From the NCBI GenBank assembly GCA_023395595.1, contig JAEWYO010000033.1:1-43798 (forward strand): a stretch of DNA of 43,798 bases, given 5' to 3'. The DNA is from Bacillota bacterium. GTDB taxonomy: Bacteria > Bacillota > Clostridia > Christensenellales > CAG-138. Positions 6,205-14,474 of this stretch are shown in pieces (the stretch's first letter is position 1; each line of letters opens with the position of its first letter). The notes beneath the pieces were generated by a model. It made no database searches and had not been told where the DNA came from. It saw nothing but the letters and a program-made list of their open reading frames with translations. The position numbers were made by a program, and so were the translations under genes.

Positions 6205-7656
6205 TTATGCGTTTTTCACCATATCGAATACCTTAAACCCGGATTCAACCGCCATATGCGTGCCAAGTCCCGTTCCCTCCACGTCATTGCCGACATAGTA
6301 GAGCCCGTCAATCGGGCTTTTCGCGCGCGGACGGCTCTCTCCGCTTTGTCCGAGCGACATCGCAATACCGTAGCTCTCGCCGCCTTGCCCGCGCTGAATC
6401 ACATCGTTTCCTACGAGCAGCACCGTCTTCGGTTCCATTACCTCGACGCGCTCGATGTGGTCATATAACTCCGGTACGAGCGCGCGCACCCGTTTCTCGA
6501 TATACTCCAGATATGGCGTTGCATCCTGTGCGGGGTCGGCCAGACAGCTCATGCAGGCATAGATCAGCTGCTTGCCCTCCGGCGCCATGCCGGGATAGAG
6601 CGACGTGGTGCCGATGTAGATATAGTTGTGCTCCGGCTTCTGTTCACCGCGCGCCATCCGCTCAAACTCCTCCACACTGCCGACGCATCCTTCGGGATAA
6701 TAGATCATCATGACATCCTTGAGCACCGGTGCATCGACAAAATAGCGATAACCTACGCATGCAAGGTTGTTTTCCAGCGATTTGAGCCGCGTGATATAGT
6801 CCGCGGGGAACTGCTCCTCGCCGACGAGCTTGAGCGCGGTTTGCCGCACACCTGCGCTGCTGATGACCAGCGGCGCGCGGAACGTTTCACCCTCTATGGT
6901 TTCGATTCCGACGGCGCGGTTATCCTCAATCAGGATGCGCTTGACGCGCGTATTCTTGAGAAACCGTCCGCCGTTCTCCTCCACCGCTTTGGCCATCACT
7001 TCGAAAAATCCGCCGATTCCGCCTTCATAATAGCGCCCGCCGCTGTCTTTTACCGTGGTTTGATACGCACGGATCATCTCCGATGCAGGCACGCGATCCG
7101 CGCTCATCTCATACACGCCCTCCGCAAAGGTTGCGAGGAAATAGGTGCGGATTCCCGCCGGCAGCGGCCAGTTATGATCGATATAGTCCAGCGCGGAGAT
7201 GTTGTGCAGTCGTTCGATCTCATCCTTCGGCATACGCGCCAGCGTGGAGAGCAGCCCGATTGTCTGCTTCAGCGCACGGAAGTTGGTCAGCCGGATTCCG
7301 AATGCTTTCAGGAGCTTGAGTGGACTGGCACTCATGTTCCAGCTACGCACCTTTCCCTGTTTGTCTTCATAATAAATGCTGCCGAGGTGCCCGAAATCTT
7401 TGGCTAGAATCGGCTTCATCTCGTCCTGCTTACCGAGCCGTTTGGACAGTTCTTCAAAGAGTGAATTGGTGGATGGCACACCGTTGAGCGGAAAAAGCTC
7501 ATAGGAAAAGCCGTCCTTGATAAATGTGCTCATGCGCCCGCCTGCACGGTCGTTTTTATCGATCAGCAGGATGCGCTTTCCTTCGTTTGCAAGCAGGCTT
7601 GCGATGGTTACTCCGCCCGGGCCTGCGCCGATGACGATCGCATCAAATGTGTTCAT
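6205..7656 (-). CDS. phytoene desaturase-family FAD-dependent oxidoreductase
   Basis: A 483-residue flavoprotein of the carotenoid desaturase/isomerase (CrtI/CrtN-like) superfamily. The N-terminal dinucleotide site is IVIGAGPGGVTIASLLANEG (about 7-26), followed by the GGRM motif near 41-44. The C-terminal FAD motif GLYYVGNDVEGTGLGTHMAVESG is characteristic. Members without phytoene synthase nearby may act on other polyenes or unknown hydrophobic substrates, and no crtM/crtB is in the window. The ATG at 7656 has an AGGAG site. It is divergent from a TetR gene across 276 bp, which suggests that this gene is the regulator's target. The substrate is unknown. Confidence 0.82.
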   Translation of the reverse strand: MNTFDAIVIGAGPGGVTIASLLANEGKRILLIDKNDRAGGRMSTFIKDGFSYELFPLNGVPSTNSLFEELSKRLGKQDEMKPILAKDFGHLGSIYYEDKQGKVRSWNMSASPLKLLKAFGIRLTNFRALKQTIGLLSTLARMPKDEIERLHNISALDYIDHNWPLPAGIRTYFLATFAEGVYEMSADRVPASEMIRAYQTTVKDSGGRYYEGGIGGFFEVMAKAVEENGGRFLKNTRVKRILIEDNRAVGIETIEGETFRAPLVISSAGVRQTALKLVGEEQFPADYITRLKSLENNLACVGYRYFVDAPVLKDVMMIYYPEGCVGSVEEFERMARGEQKPEHNYIYIGTTSLYPGMAPEGKQLIYACMSCLADPAQDATPYLEYIEKRVRALVPELYDHIERVEVMEPKTVLLVGNDVIQRGQGGESYGIAMSLGQSGESRPRAKSPIDGLYYVGNDVEGTGLGTHMAVESGFKVFDMVKNA

Positions 7657-7780
7657 CTTGTTCTCCTAACATTACTATCTCAAAAAATTCTTTCTTTTCA
7701 CGCGCTGCACCAGCAACGCCGAAGCGGTTTCGTCTCGCGCTGCATATCCGACCGGCACACCGCCTTTGGTCTTTCTGCGC

Positions 7781-7809
7781 TTGACAAAATCATCTTGCTA
7801 AACTATACT
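7781..7809 (+). promoter_or_regulatory. strong sigma-A-type promoter of the tetR gene
   Basis: TTGACA (7781-7786), 17 bp, TATACT (7804-7809). The leader to the TTG start would be about 115 nt. Confidence 0.75.
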
Positions 7810-7839
7810 AACGGCATGCCATTTAAACAACAGTCAGTT

Positions 7840-7851
7840 CGTTAAATAACG
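7840..7851. promoter_or_regulatory. candidate TetR operator CGTTA-AA-TAACG
   Basis: A perfect 5-2-5 palindrome about 30 bp downstream of the tetR -10 box and within the divergent intergenic region. The location suits autoregulation by the TetR protein; this is an inference. Confidence 0.4.
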
Positions 7852-7932
7852 TACAGAAACTAACCGAACAGAATGATTCTGTTCGATATCCGCAATTGTT
7901 CCACATTTTTTCACGGGAAGGAGCGATTTTAT

Positions 7933-8520
7933 TTGAAGCAAACCGATGAGAATCAGCCGCAAAAGACGGATCGCCGCGTGCTGTACACCAAGATGTTTCT
8001 GCGCGAGAGCCTTCTTGCGCTGATGCGCGAAATGCCGATTTCGAAGATTACGCCGACGGAGCTCTGCCGCCGCGCGGGCATCAACCGCAACACATTTTAC
8101 ACGCATTATCAGAGCGCAGAAGAGCTGCTCTCCGAAATTGAAGAAGAACTGTTTACAAAAGTACGAAGCTCGTTTGAACGGCTGGGCAGCGGACTCAACT
8201 CCCGCGCTTTGATCGCGGAGATTTGCGTCGTCATCGCAGAGAATTTTGAACTCAGCCGCATTCTGCTCTCGGAAAACGGAGACATGCATTTTCTAAAGAG
8301 GCTCGTCAGCCTCGCACACGATCAAACGATGGTCGCCTGGCGCGAGGCCGGAGTCCAAGCGAACGAAGCATTGCTCGAAACAATGTACACCTTCTCGGTC
8401 AACGGCAGCGTCGCCGTGATCCGCGAATGGGTGCGCGCGGGCATGCCGCAGCCGCCGGAGACAATTGCCCAGCAGCTTGAGCAGCTCTCCTATGGCGGGC
8501 TGCAAGCCTTTCAAAAATAA
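7933..8520 (+). CDS. TetR/AcrR family transcriptional regulator
   Basis: A 195-residue regulator. After a short polar start there is a TetR helix-turn-helix domain (about residues 18-65: TKMFLRESLLALM, then ITPTELCRRAGINRNTFYTHY, the classical recognition helix). The C-terminal part resembles the TetR_C_7/C33 ligand domain found in many clostridial regulators. The TTG start at 7933 has GGAAGGAG 9 nt upstream; an earlier in-frame ATG at 7873 has no ribosome site. The gene is divergent from the desaturase-like gene and followed by a terminator. The ligand is unknown. Confidence 0.85.
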   Translation: MKQTDENQPQKTDRRVLYTKMFLRESLLALMREMPISKITPTELCRRAGINRNTFYTHYQSAEELLSEIEEELFTKVRSSFERLGSGLNSRALIAEICVVIAENFELSRILLSENGDMHFLKRLVSLAHDQTMVAWREAGVQANEALLETMYTFSVNGSVAVIREWVRAGMPQPPETIAQQLEQLSYGGLQAFQK

Positions 8521-8529
8521 TATCTTCCA

Positions 8530-8578
8530 AAAGCAAAAACAGCGGCCTGCGTGAAAAACGCCTGCCGCTTTTTGCTTT
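8530..8578. terminator. bidirectional terminator
   Basis: AAAGCAAAAA plus GCGGC on the left (8530-8546) pair with GCCGC plus TTTTTGCTTT on the right (8564-8578), with a small bulge. It separates the convergent tetR and histidine phosphatase genes. Confidence 0.85.
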
Positions 8579-8596
8579 ATGTGCGTGCTTACGGTT

Positions 8597-9232
8597 TTAT
8601 TCTACGTTGTTGCTCAGGCTATAGTCATCCTCGCCTTGTTTTCCAAAGAGTGAGAAGCCCTCAAACAGCTGTTTGGTTTTCCAGTTTGATTCATCAATCG
8701 TGAGTTCGTAACCGCCGCAGTTTTGCACATACCACGCGTTGTATGGTTCACTGGAGCCGGAGAACGCCGTCAGAATCGCCATGATGACCCCGCCATGTAC
8801 GGCAACGCCGATGCGCGATTCTCCGCGCGCAATCGCGTCCTCGATGCATCCGGCAAACGCCGCCGCCGCACGGCGCGCAAAGCCGGGTACGCCTTCTCCG
8901 TTTGGGCAAACATCGATGCAACCGCCCGCGACCCAGGCGCGATACGCGTCGTCTTCTGCCATCTCTTGTGCCGTGCGCCCTTCAAAATCGCCAAAGTCCA
9001 TCTCGCGCAGGTCTTGCACCGTCACTAGCGCGGCATTTGGGAAGAAAATCCCCGCCGTCTGCTGCGCGCGGCGCATGGGGCTTGCGTACACCAGCGAGAT
9101 TTCGGGATAATGCGGCTCCGCCTGTGCCTGCGCAACGCCTTCGGCGCAGAGCGGGTCGTCGGTTCTTCCGTTGTAGCGATTCTCGAGGTTGCCCTGAGTC
9201 TTTCCGTGGCGCAGCAGGATGATGGATAACAT
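8597..9232 (-). CDS. histidine phosphatase family protein (possibly alpha-ribazole phosphatase-like)
   Basis: A 211-residue phosphoglycerate mutase-like phosphatase. The catalytic RHG is at residues 8-10 (LLRHGKTQGN), the NGRTDDPL loop follows, the acid region is REMDFGDFEGRT, and the second histidine lies in VAVHGGVIMAIL. The ATG at 9232 has a GGAGGG site; the longer open frame upstream lacks one. It is the last gene in the same direction as the B12 importer, 174 nt after the ATPase gene. CobC, the alpha-ribazole-5'-phosphate phosphatase of cobalamin salvage, belongs to this family, so a CobC-like role fits the context, but generic sugar-phosphate phosphatases look the same. Confidence 0.85.
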   Translation of the reverse strand: MLSIILLRHGKTQGNLENRYNGRTDDPLCAEGVAQAQAEPHYPEISLVYASPMRRAQQTAGIFFPNAALVTVQDLREMDFGDFEGRTAQEMAEDDAYRAWVAGGCIDVCPNGEGVPGFARRAAAAFAGCIEDAIARGESRIGVAVHGGVIMAILTAFSGSSEPYNAWYVQNCGGYELTIDESNWKTKQLFEGFSLFGKQGEDDYSLSNNVE

Positions 9233-9310
9233 GTTTTTCCCTCCGAAGATAGACGTTCTAGCAGAATCAATTTCTGTTTGATTCTCCACACGACAACGCG
9301 CCTAACGCGG

Positions 9311-9361
9311 CAAGGCGGGAGCGCGGTGTTTTTCCGATTATACACCACATCCCCCGCCTTG
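9311..9361. repeat. long imperfect hairpin between btuD-like and phosphatase genes
   Basis: CAAGGCGGG (9311-9319) pairs with CCCGCCTTG (9353-9361) and, inside, GGTGT (9325-9329) with ACACC (9342-9346). There is no T tract. A minus-strand TATAAT lies in the loop, so this segment may instead or also carry a promoter for the phosphatase gene. Confidence 0.45.
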
Positions 9362-9406
9362 TATGCCGAGATTCTGTAAACTGCGTGTGACGTTTTTCGT
9401 CGCGCG

Positions 9407-10183
9407 TTATTTTTCGCCCTCCGGTTGCCACTGCGAAAGCAGCCCGCGCATCCATGCCGAAACGTCCATATGATATGCCTGATCGAGATTTTCCGGCGTG
9501 AAAACATCCGCAATCGCGCCGTTGGCGAGCGTTTCCCCGCCGTCGAGCAATAGCGCATGGCTGCCGTAGGCGCGGGCAAGGCTCAAATCATGCACCACGG
9601 ACACAACCGCGCGTCCCGGCGTTTTCAGCCAAACGCGAATCAGCTCAAACACCTGTTTTTGATACACGAGGTCAAGATGATTGGTCGGCTCGTCCAGCAG
9701 CAGCACGCGGGGGTTTTGCGCAAAAAGCTGCGCCAGAAATGTCCGCTGCAGTTCTCCGCCGGAAAGCGTCAGCACGTTTTGATCGACGATCTGCGTCAGC
9801 CCCGTGAGCGTGAGCGCCTGCTCCACCGCGGCTTCATCCTCCGCATGCCCGGCGGAAAACAACCCCGGCGCATAGGCATAGCGCCCCAAGCGAACGACGG
9901 AGCCAACGGTAAACCCGTAGCCCATCGTATGCGTCTGGGCCAGTACGCCGACGAGCTTTGCCAGCTCGTGCGGGCGAAAGCGACGCACATCCTTACCCAG
10001 CACACGCACCTCCCCCGTATACGGCACACTCTGCGACACCGCGTTGACAATCGTGCTCTTTCCCGCGCCGTTCGGACCGACGATCATCAGCCATTCGCCT
10101 TCGTTTAGTGATAACGTCACGCCGTCCACAATCGTTTTATCCCCGTAGTGTACACGCAGGTTTTGCGCTTCCAACAAGCTCAT
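9407..10183 (-). CDS. btuD: cobalamin-type ABC transporter ATP-binding protein
   Basis: A 258-residue cytoplasmic ATPase of the FecE/BtuD family. Walker A is GPNGAGKST (36-44), the signature LSGGELQR, Walker B VLLLDEPTNHLD and the switch histidine in SVVHDLSLA are all intact. Its ATG overlaps the permease stop by 4 nt (ATGA), so the two are translationally coupled. The operon begins with a cobalamin riboswitch, which argues for vitamin B12 or another corrinoid as cargo rather than a siderophore, although the protein family alone cannot separate them. Confidence 0.9.
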   Translation of the reverse strand: MSLLEAQNLRVHYGDKTIVDGVTLSLNEGEWLMIVGPNGAGKSTIVNAVSQSVPYTGEVRVLGKDVRRFRPHELAKLVGVLAQTHTMGYGFTVGSVVRLGRYAYAPGLFSAGHAEDEAAVEQALTLTGLTQIVDQNVLTLSGGELQRTFLAQLFAQNPRVLLLDEPTNHLDLVYQKQVFELIRVWLKTPGRAVVSVVHDLSLARAYGSHALLLDGGETLANGAIADVFTPENLDQAYHMDVSAWMRGLLSQWQPEGEK

Positions 10184-11277
10184 ACGCGTGCCCTCCTGGA
10201 GCGATAAAAGATCACGATAAAGAGGAACGCGCCGATGAACGACGTGACCACGCCGATTGGCAGTTCAACGGGATTGAGCAATGTCCGCGCGACGAGATCG
10301 GCCAGCATCAGAAATACCGCGCCGCCAAAGAGTGAGGCGGGCAGCAGCCGCTTGTGGTCGGGGCCGACGATCATGCGCACCATATGCGGCGTCACGAGGC
10401 CGACGAAGCCGATCGTCCCGCCGATGGAGACGCAAACGCCGATCAGCGCGCTCACCGCGATGAGCAAAATCAGCTTCACCTGCCGCACCGGCACGCCGAC
10501 GCTGCGGGCATTGCTTTCGCTGACCGCAAAGGCATTGAGCTCGCGCGAAAAGCGCAGGATAATCCCGCCGAACAAAATCAGCGCGCAGAGCAGCACCAGC
10601 GCATTTTGCAGACTGGTGCCGAGGAGAGATCCCATCGTCCAGAAGGTGATCTGCTTGACCCGGTCGGAAGCAAACGAGATGATCAGCGCGAGAATGCTCG
10701 AAACAAACATCGAGTAGATCACACCGATGAGGATGATCGTATTCGTGCTCATCGAATAATCGATTTTATACGCGAGTGAAAGGATGATCAGCAGCGAGAG
10801 AAACGCGAAGATGATCGCCAGCACCATCGTACCCGCAAACGGGAGCTGCGGCAGCGTGATGCCAAATGCGATGGCAATCACCGCGCCGAGCGACGCACCG
10901 CTGGCAACACCAAGTGTACTTCCGTCGGCAAGCGGGTTTTTGAGCAAGCCCTGCATGGCTCCACCGCAGAGCGAGAGCGCAGCGCCCGTGAGCGCAACGC
11001 AAAGCACGCGCGGCAAACGCACGGAGAGAATGATCGGCACCGAGATGCCATCCGGCATCGGCAGACCCCAGATTGCGTTCCAGATAACGGTGACGGTCTC
11101 CTTTAGCGGCAGGCTCACACTGCCGACGCAGACGCACAGCGCCATCACCGCGAGTGTGACAAGCGAAAACAGGAGGAGTTCGCCTGCGCGAAAGCCCTCC
11201 CGCTTGCCGCCGTGTGTTTTCCGCGCGTCGGGCGGCAGCTCGCCCGTCTCACGCGGTTGTATGACGTTGTTGTTCAA
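10180..11277 (-). CDS. btuC: cobalamin-type ABC transporter permease (FecCD family)
   Basis: A 365-residue integral membrane permease. After a cytoplasmic leader of about 30 residues there are roughly ten hydrophobic segments, with the family motifs RLPRVLCVALTGAALSLCGG and QGLLKNPLADGSTLGVASGA, and the C-terminal FVGLVTPHMVRMIVG coupling region for the ATPase. The start is a TTG at 11277 with AGG 8 nt upstream; no ATG precedes the first helix. It lies 36 nt after the binding-protein gene and overlaps the ATPase gene by 4 nt. Confidence 0.9.
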   Translation of the reverse strand: MNNNVIQPRETGELPPDARKTHGGKREGFRAGELLLFSLVTLAVMALCVCVGSVSLPLKETVTVIWNAIWGLPMPDGISVPIILSVRLPRVLCVALTGAALSLCGGAMQGLLKNPLADGSTLGVASGASLGAVIAIAFGITLPQLPFAGTMVLAIIFAFLSLLIILSLAYKIDYSMSTNTIILIGVIYSMFVSSILALIISFASDRVKQITFWTMGSLLGTSLQNALVLLCALILFGGIILRFSRELNAFAVSESNARSVGVPVRQVKLILLIAVSALIGVCVSIGGTIGFVGLVTPHMVRMIVGPDHKRLLPASLFGGAVFLMLADLVARTLLNPVELPIGVVTSFIGAFLFIVIFYRSRRARV

Positions 11278-11313
11278 CGAATACCTGTCTCTCTTTGGGT
11301 TGTGTTGGTTCGA

Positions 11314-12309
11314 TTACGCAGCCTTGTCGCCGGAAACGATCTCTTGGACGAAGTCAAAAAGTGCCTGCGCGCCGTCCGCAATGCGCGGGCCGGGACGCGA
11401 AAGTTCGTTGTTCGGCAGGTTGAGGATGTCGCCGTTCTTCACGGCAGTGATGTCCTGCCAGCCCGGACGGGAGAGGATTTCATCCACGGGGGTTTGCCCT
11501 TCGCCGAAATACATCGCGATGGTCACAATCACATCCGGATTTGCCTTGAGCACCTGTTCCTCGGAGATCTCCGCCCAGCCGGTCGCGTCCGCAAAGACGT
11601 TCTTCAGCCCAAGCATGGTTGCGATCTCGTCCATAAACGTGCCTTTACCCGCGGTCCAAAGTCCGTATTGCAGCGGGGATACTTCAAAATAGACGCTCTT
11701 GCCCTGCAGTTCGCTTGCGTGAATCGAAAGGCCCGAGAGCGTGGATTCCATGTTCGTGACGACATTGAAGGCATCCTCGTCGTGTCCTGTAATCGCGCCG
11801 ATGAGCGTGATTGACTGATACACACCGTTGATGTCCTTCGCGTCGGACACCACAACCTTGATGCCGGCGGCTTCGAGCTGCTTGACCTGATCTTCGGTCT
11901 GCGCCATCGCGCTCATGAGCAGCACCTGCGGCGCAAGCGCGATGATCTGCTCCAAATTGGTCTCCATGCCCGACTGCACGGCGGGCACATCGAGCACCTC
12001 TGCCGGATAGTCGCAGAATTCACCGCGACCCACGAGCAGATCCCCCGCGCCAATGGCATAGAGGATTTCGCAGTCCGCCGCGCTGAGCGCAACCACGCGG
12101 GTTGCGGGCTGATCAAGCTTGATTTCGCGACCCATCATATCAGTGGTTTCAATACCGGTTGTCTCCGCCGCCGGAATCTCGGCAACTTCCTGTGCGGAGG
12201 ATGCATCGTTGGCGGATGCCGTAACGATATCGGCGGGTGCGCACGCGGCAAGCGAGCCGAGCAGCAGCAGCGCCGCAAGCAGCGCAGCAATACGTTTGTT
12301 GGTCTTCAT
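11314..12309 (-). CDS. btuF: cobalamin-type ABC transporter substrate-binding lipoprotein
   Basis: A 331-residue lipoprotein of the helical-backbone (TroA/BtuF-like) binding protein class, anchored outside the membrane. The signal peptide ends at the lipobox SLAAC (Cys23), followed by a low-complexity linker. The binding fold starts near MMGREIKLDQPATRVVALSAADCEI and shows typical elements VGRGEFCDYP, NLEQIIALAPQVLL and, near the C-terminus, RPGPRIADG. The ATG at 12309 has a weak AAGGG site; the open frame extends into the leader without a better one. It is first in the importer operon and directly behind the riboswitch. Confidence 0.9.
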   Translation of the reverse strand: MKTNKRIAALLAALLLLGSLAACAPADIVTASANDASSAQEVAEIPAAETTGIETTDMMGREIKLDQPATRVVALSAADCEILYAIGAGDLLVGRGEFCDYPAEVLDVPAVQSGMETNLEQIIALAPQVLLMSAMAQTEDQVKQLEAAGIKVVVSDAKDINGVYQSITLIGAITGHDEDAFNVVTNMESTLSGLSIHASELQGKSVYFEVSPLQYGLWTAGKGTFMDEIATMLGLKNVFADATGWAEISEEQVLKANPDVIVTIAMYFGEGQTPVDEILSRPGWQDITAVKNGDILNLPNNELSRPGPRIADGAQALFDFVQEIVSGDKAA

Positions 12310-12415
12310 GTGTCTTTTTTCCCTTTCAATCTGTTTGTCATGAATAGAACGAAGAGGAAACAATTTGTCCGCGTCCGCGCTTCCTTTTTCAATGGATCGG
12401 AAGAAACGAAAGCAA

Positions 12416-12451
12416 ATAAAAATGCTCCGCTCTTTGAGGAGAGGGAGCAAT
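12416..12451 (-). terminator. riboswitch-controlled intrinsic terminator
   Basis: On the minus strand the stem TGCTC-CG-CTCT with AGAG-G-GAGCA (12423-12449) is followed by TTTTTATTT. It lies between the B12-box region and the first gene, the expected expression platform for transcription control. Confidence 0.8.
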
Positions 12452-12509
12452 GGAAAGTCCGCGTGCTGTCGGCGCGCTCAATAGCTTCACTCCACCCCAG
12501 GAGTACATT

Positions 12510-12690
12510 TCCATGCGCAAACAGGTCTCCCGGCTTTGCTTCATCCTACTAAGACGCCTTCCCGCGGTTAGGCAGTGGCTTTTGTGTCCGTTCGTCCGCT
12601 TCACGGTTACTGGGGTAGCCCGGAATTTTCATCCGTATTCCCTTGTCGGTGTTTGCCGCCAGCGCCTTTGACAGGCGCAGATGCGCACGC
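12510..12690 (-). promoter_or_regulatory. cobalamin (adenosylcobalamin) riboswitch
   Basis: The minus-strand leader shows the conserved parts in order: GGGAATACGG-ATGAAAATTCCGGG, CCCCAGTAACCGTGAAG, a variable arm containing CACTGCC, GGGAAGGC, AGGATGAAGC, then the B12 box AGCCGGGAGACCTG (about 12522-12537). These follow the known cobalamin aptamer. It is preceded by a good promoter and followed by a terminator, so corrinoid binding is expected to stop transcription of the importer. Ends are approximate. Confidence 0.92.
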
Positions 12691-12705
12691 TATTCATTTA
12701 ACTAT

Positions 12706-12734
12706 AGTATAGGGTGCGTTTTGCGTTCCGTCAA
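12706..12734 (-). promoter_or_regulatory. promoter of the riboswitch-importer operon
   Basis: Minus-strand TTGACG (12729-12734), 17 bp, TATACT (12706-12711). Transcription would start just before the aptamer. Confidence 0.75.
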
Positions 12735-12822
12735 TTTTTATTCCGAATGATTCCGGAACTTCTCATTTATAACGGTTTGTGATACCATGTTACCGGGATC
12801 AAAATGGGAGAATTTTATACAG

Positions 12823-14418
12823 ATGAAAACACTGTTGCAACACTGCCGCATCTACGATGGCACCGGTGCGGAGGCTTTCGAAGGCGATATCCTGATCGAA
12901 GGCGATCAAGTTCTCGCCGTCGGACAAAATCTGCCATCCGAGGACGCGACATGCGTTGATCTCTCAGGGAAAAGCGTTTCCTCCGGCTTCTTTGATGCGC
13001 ATTCGCACAACGATTGGTTTGCGGCAAAACAAGATCCTGTTCCGTATTTCGAACCGTTTGTGCGTCAAGGTATCACATCGTTTATCGCAGGCAACTGCGG
13101 GCTCTCGATGACCGGATTTGACGCGGAAAGCCCCTACATCGACAAGATCGGCGCGGGATTGTTCCATATGCGCGATCTTACCGGTATCTACCCAGACTTC
13201 AATACATTCTTTTCTGCAATCGACGGCAACACGCCGCTCAACATCGCCTCTCTCGTCGGGCATTGTACCGCCCGCGCGAGCGGGACGGGCTATGCAAGCC
13301 GTCCGCTGGGCGAATCCGAACAGAATGAGATGCTCACTCTTCTGGAAGAAAATCTCAAGCAGGGCGCTTGCGGCGTTTCGCTGGGGTTGATGTATGAGCC
13401 GGGGCTATACGCGTCCACAGAGGAGCTGCGCAAGGTTGCGGCGCTTTGCGCGCGCTATGATCGCCCGCTCGCCGTGCATCCGCGCGCCAACTCCGCCGTC
13501 TCGATGGCATACCCCGAACTGCTCGGCCGACCGCACCTTCTGCGTGCGCTGGACGAGCTGGAAGAGGTCACGCGCGGGCTGAACGTGAAGCTGCAATACT
13601 CCCACGCGATCTTCGTCGGCACCAACTCCTTCCCCTGCAAAGACGAACTGGTTGCCATCATCGAGCGGATGCGCAGAAACGGCGTAGATGCGATGTTTGA
13701 CATCTATGCAGAGCTGCTCGGCGTTTCGGTCATCACTGCGATTATGCCGGTTTGGTACCAAGCACTCAGCCCCGCCGATAAGCGAAAATTCTTCAACAAA
13801 CTGCGCTTTCGGATTCTCGCAAACGCCTCCATCCTGCTGCTGGGTTTCGGGTTTAACGACATCCAGATTGCCTACATCGGCGAAGGATATGAGGAATATG
13901 AGGGCAAAACCGTCCATCAGATCGCCAAAGAAAAAGGCATGAACGATCTTGACGCATACTTGATGCTCTGCGAGATGAGCAAATTTGCCGGGCGCGTCAA
14001 TATGGGTCCTTACAGCACGCCGCAGATCGTCTCCGAACTCTCCCGCCATGACAACGTGCTGTATATGACCGACGCATGGGTGGAGGAACACGGCGTGCAG
14101 AACCCGGCGATCTATGATTGCTTCCCGAAGTTTTTGCATCTTTCATTGACGGGAAAAGGCGACACCATGCCGCGTACCATCCGCAAGATGACCGGCGCGG
14201 TCGCGGATCGTTTCTCGATTCCCGGGCGTGGTTATGTCAAACCCGGCTACTTTGCGGACTTGACCGTGTTTGACGAGCAAGCGCTGAGAAACGGCGTGCC
14301 GGATCAGAGAAAATCTTTTGGCATCGAGCGTGTTTATGTCAACGGCAGACTGGTGCTGCTCGGCGAGACGCTCGACAAAGCCGCGTTTGCAAGCGCCGGA
14401 CGCGCGATGCGCGCGTGA
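12823..14418 (+). CDS. D-aminoacylase / N-acyl-D-amino-acid amidohydrolase family
   Basis: A 531-residue amidohydrolase whose family hydrolyses N-acyl-D-amino acids or similar amides with a zinc site. Metal ligands are visible: DAHSHND with His60 and His62, the bridging-type Cys92 in GNCGLS, histidines in LAVHPRANS and YSHAIF, and a late Asp in MTDAWVEE. The family hallmarks GVSLGLMYEPGLYAS and MTGAVADRFSIPGRGYVKPGYFADLTVFD are intact and the length is normal. I chose the ATG at 12823 (GGGAG 12 nt upstream, N-terminus aligned with the family) over 12787. A LysR gene follows 56 nt later in the same direction. Confidence 0.85.
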   Translation: MKTLLQHCRIYDGTGAEAFEGDILIEGDQVLAVGQNLPSEDATCVDLSGKSVSSGFFDAHSHNDWFAAKQDPVPYFEPFVRQGITSFIAGNCGLSMTGFDAESPYIDKIGAGLFHMRDLTGIYPDFNTFFSAIDGNTPLNIASLVGHCTARASGTGYASRPLGESEQNEMLTLLEENLKQGACGVSLGLMYEPGLYASTEELRKVAALCARYDRPLAVHPRANSAVSMAYPELLGRPHLLRALDELEEVTRGLNVKLQYSHAIFVGTNSFPCKDELVAIIERMRRNGVDAMFDIYAELLGVSVITAIMPVWYQALSPADKRKFFNKLRFRILANASILLLGFGFNDIQIAYIGEGYEEYEGKTVHQIAKEKGMNDLDAYLMLCEMSKFAGRVNMGPYSTPQIVSELSRHDNVLYMTDAWVEEHGVQNPAIYDCFPKFLHLSLTGKGDTMPRTIRKMTGAVADRFSIPGRGYVKPGYFADLTVFDEQALRNGVPDQRKSFGIERVYVNGRLVLLGETLDKAAFASAGRAMRA

Positions 14419-14474
14419 AGCGCGAACGCAATCACGCATGAACAATCCTGTTTCTATTCGAGAAGGAGACGCGC

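Noticed and set aside
10180..12309. Siderophore (iron) importer as the role of the FecCD-type system
   Set aside because: The protein families allow it, but the cobalamin riboswitch in the leader points to a corrinoid; no Fur-like box was seen.
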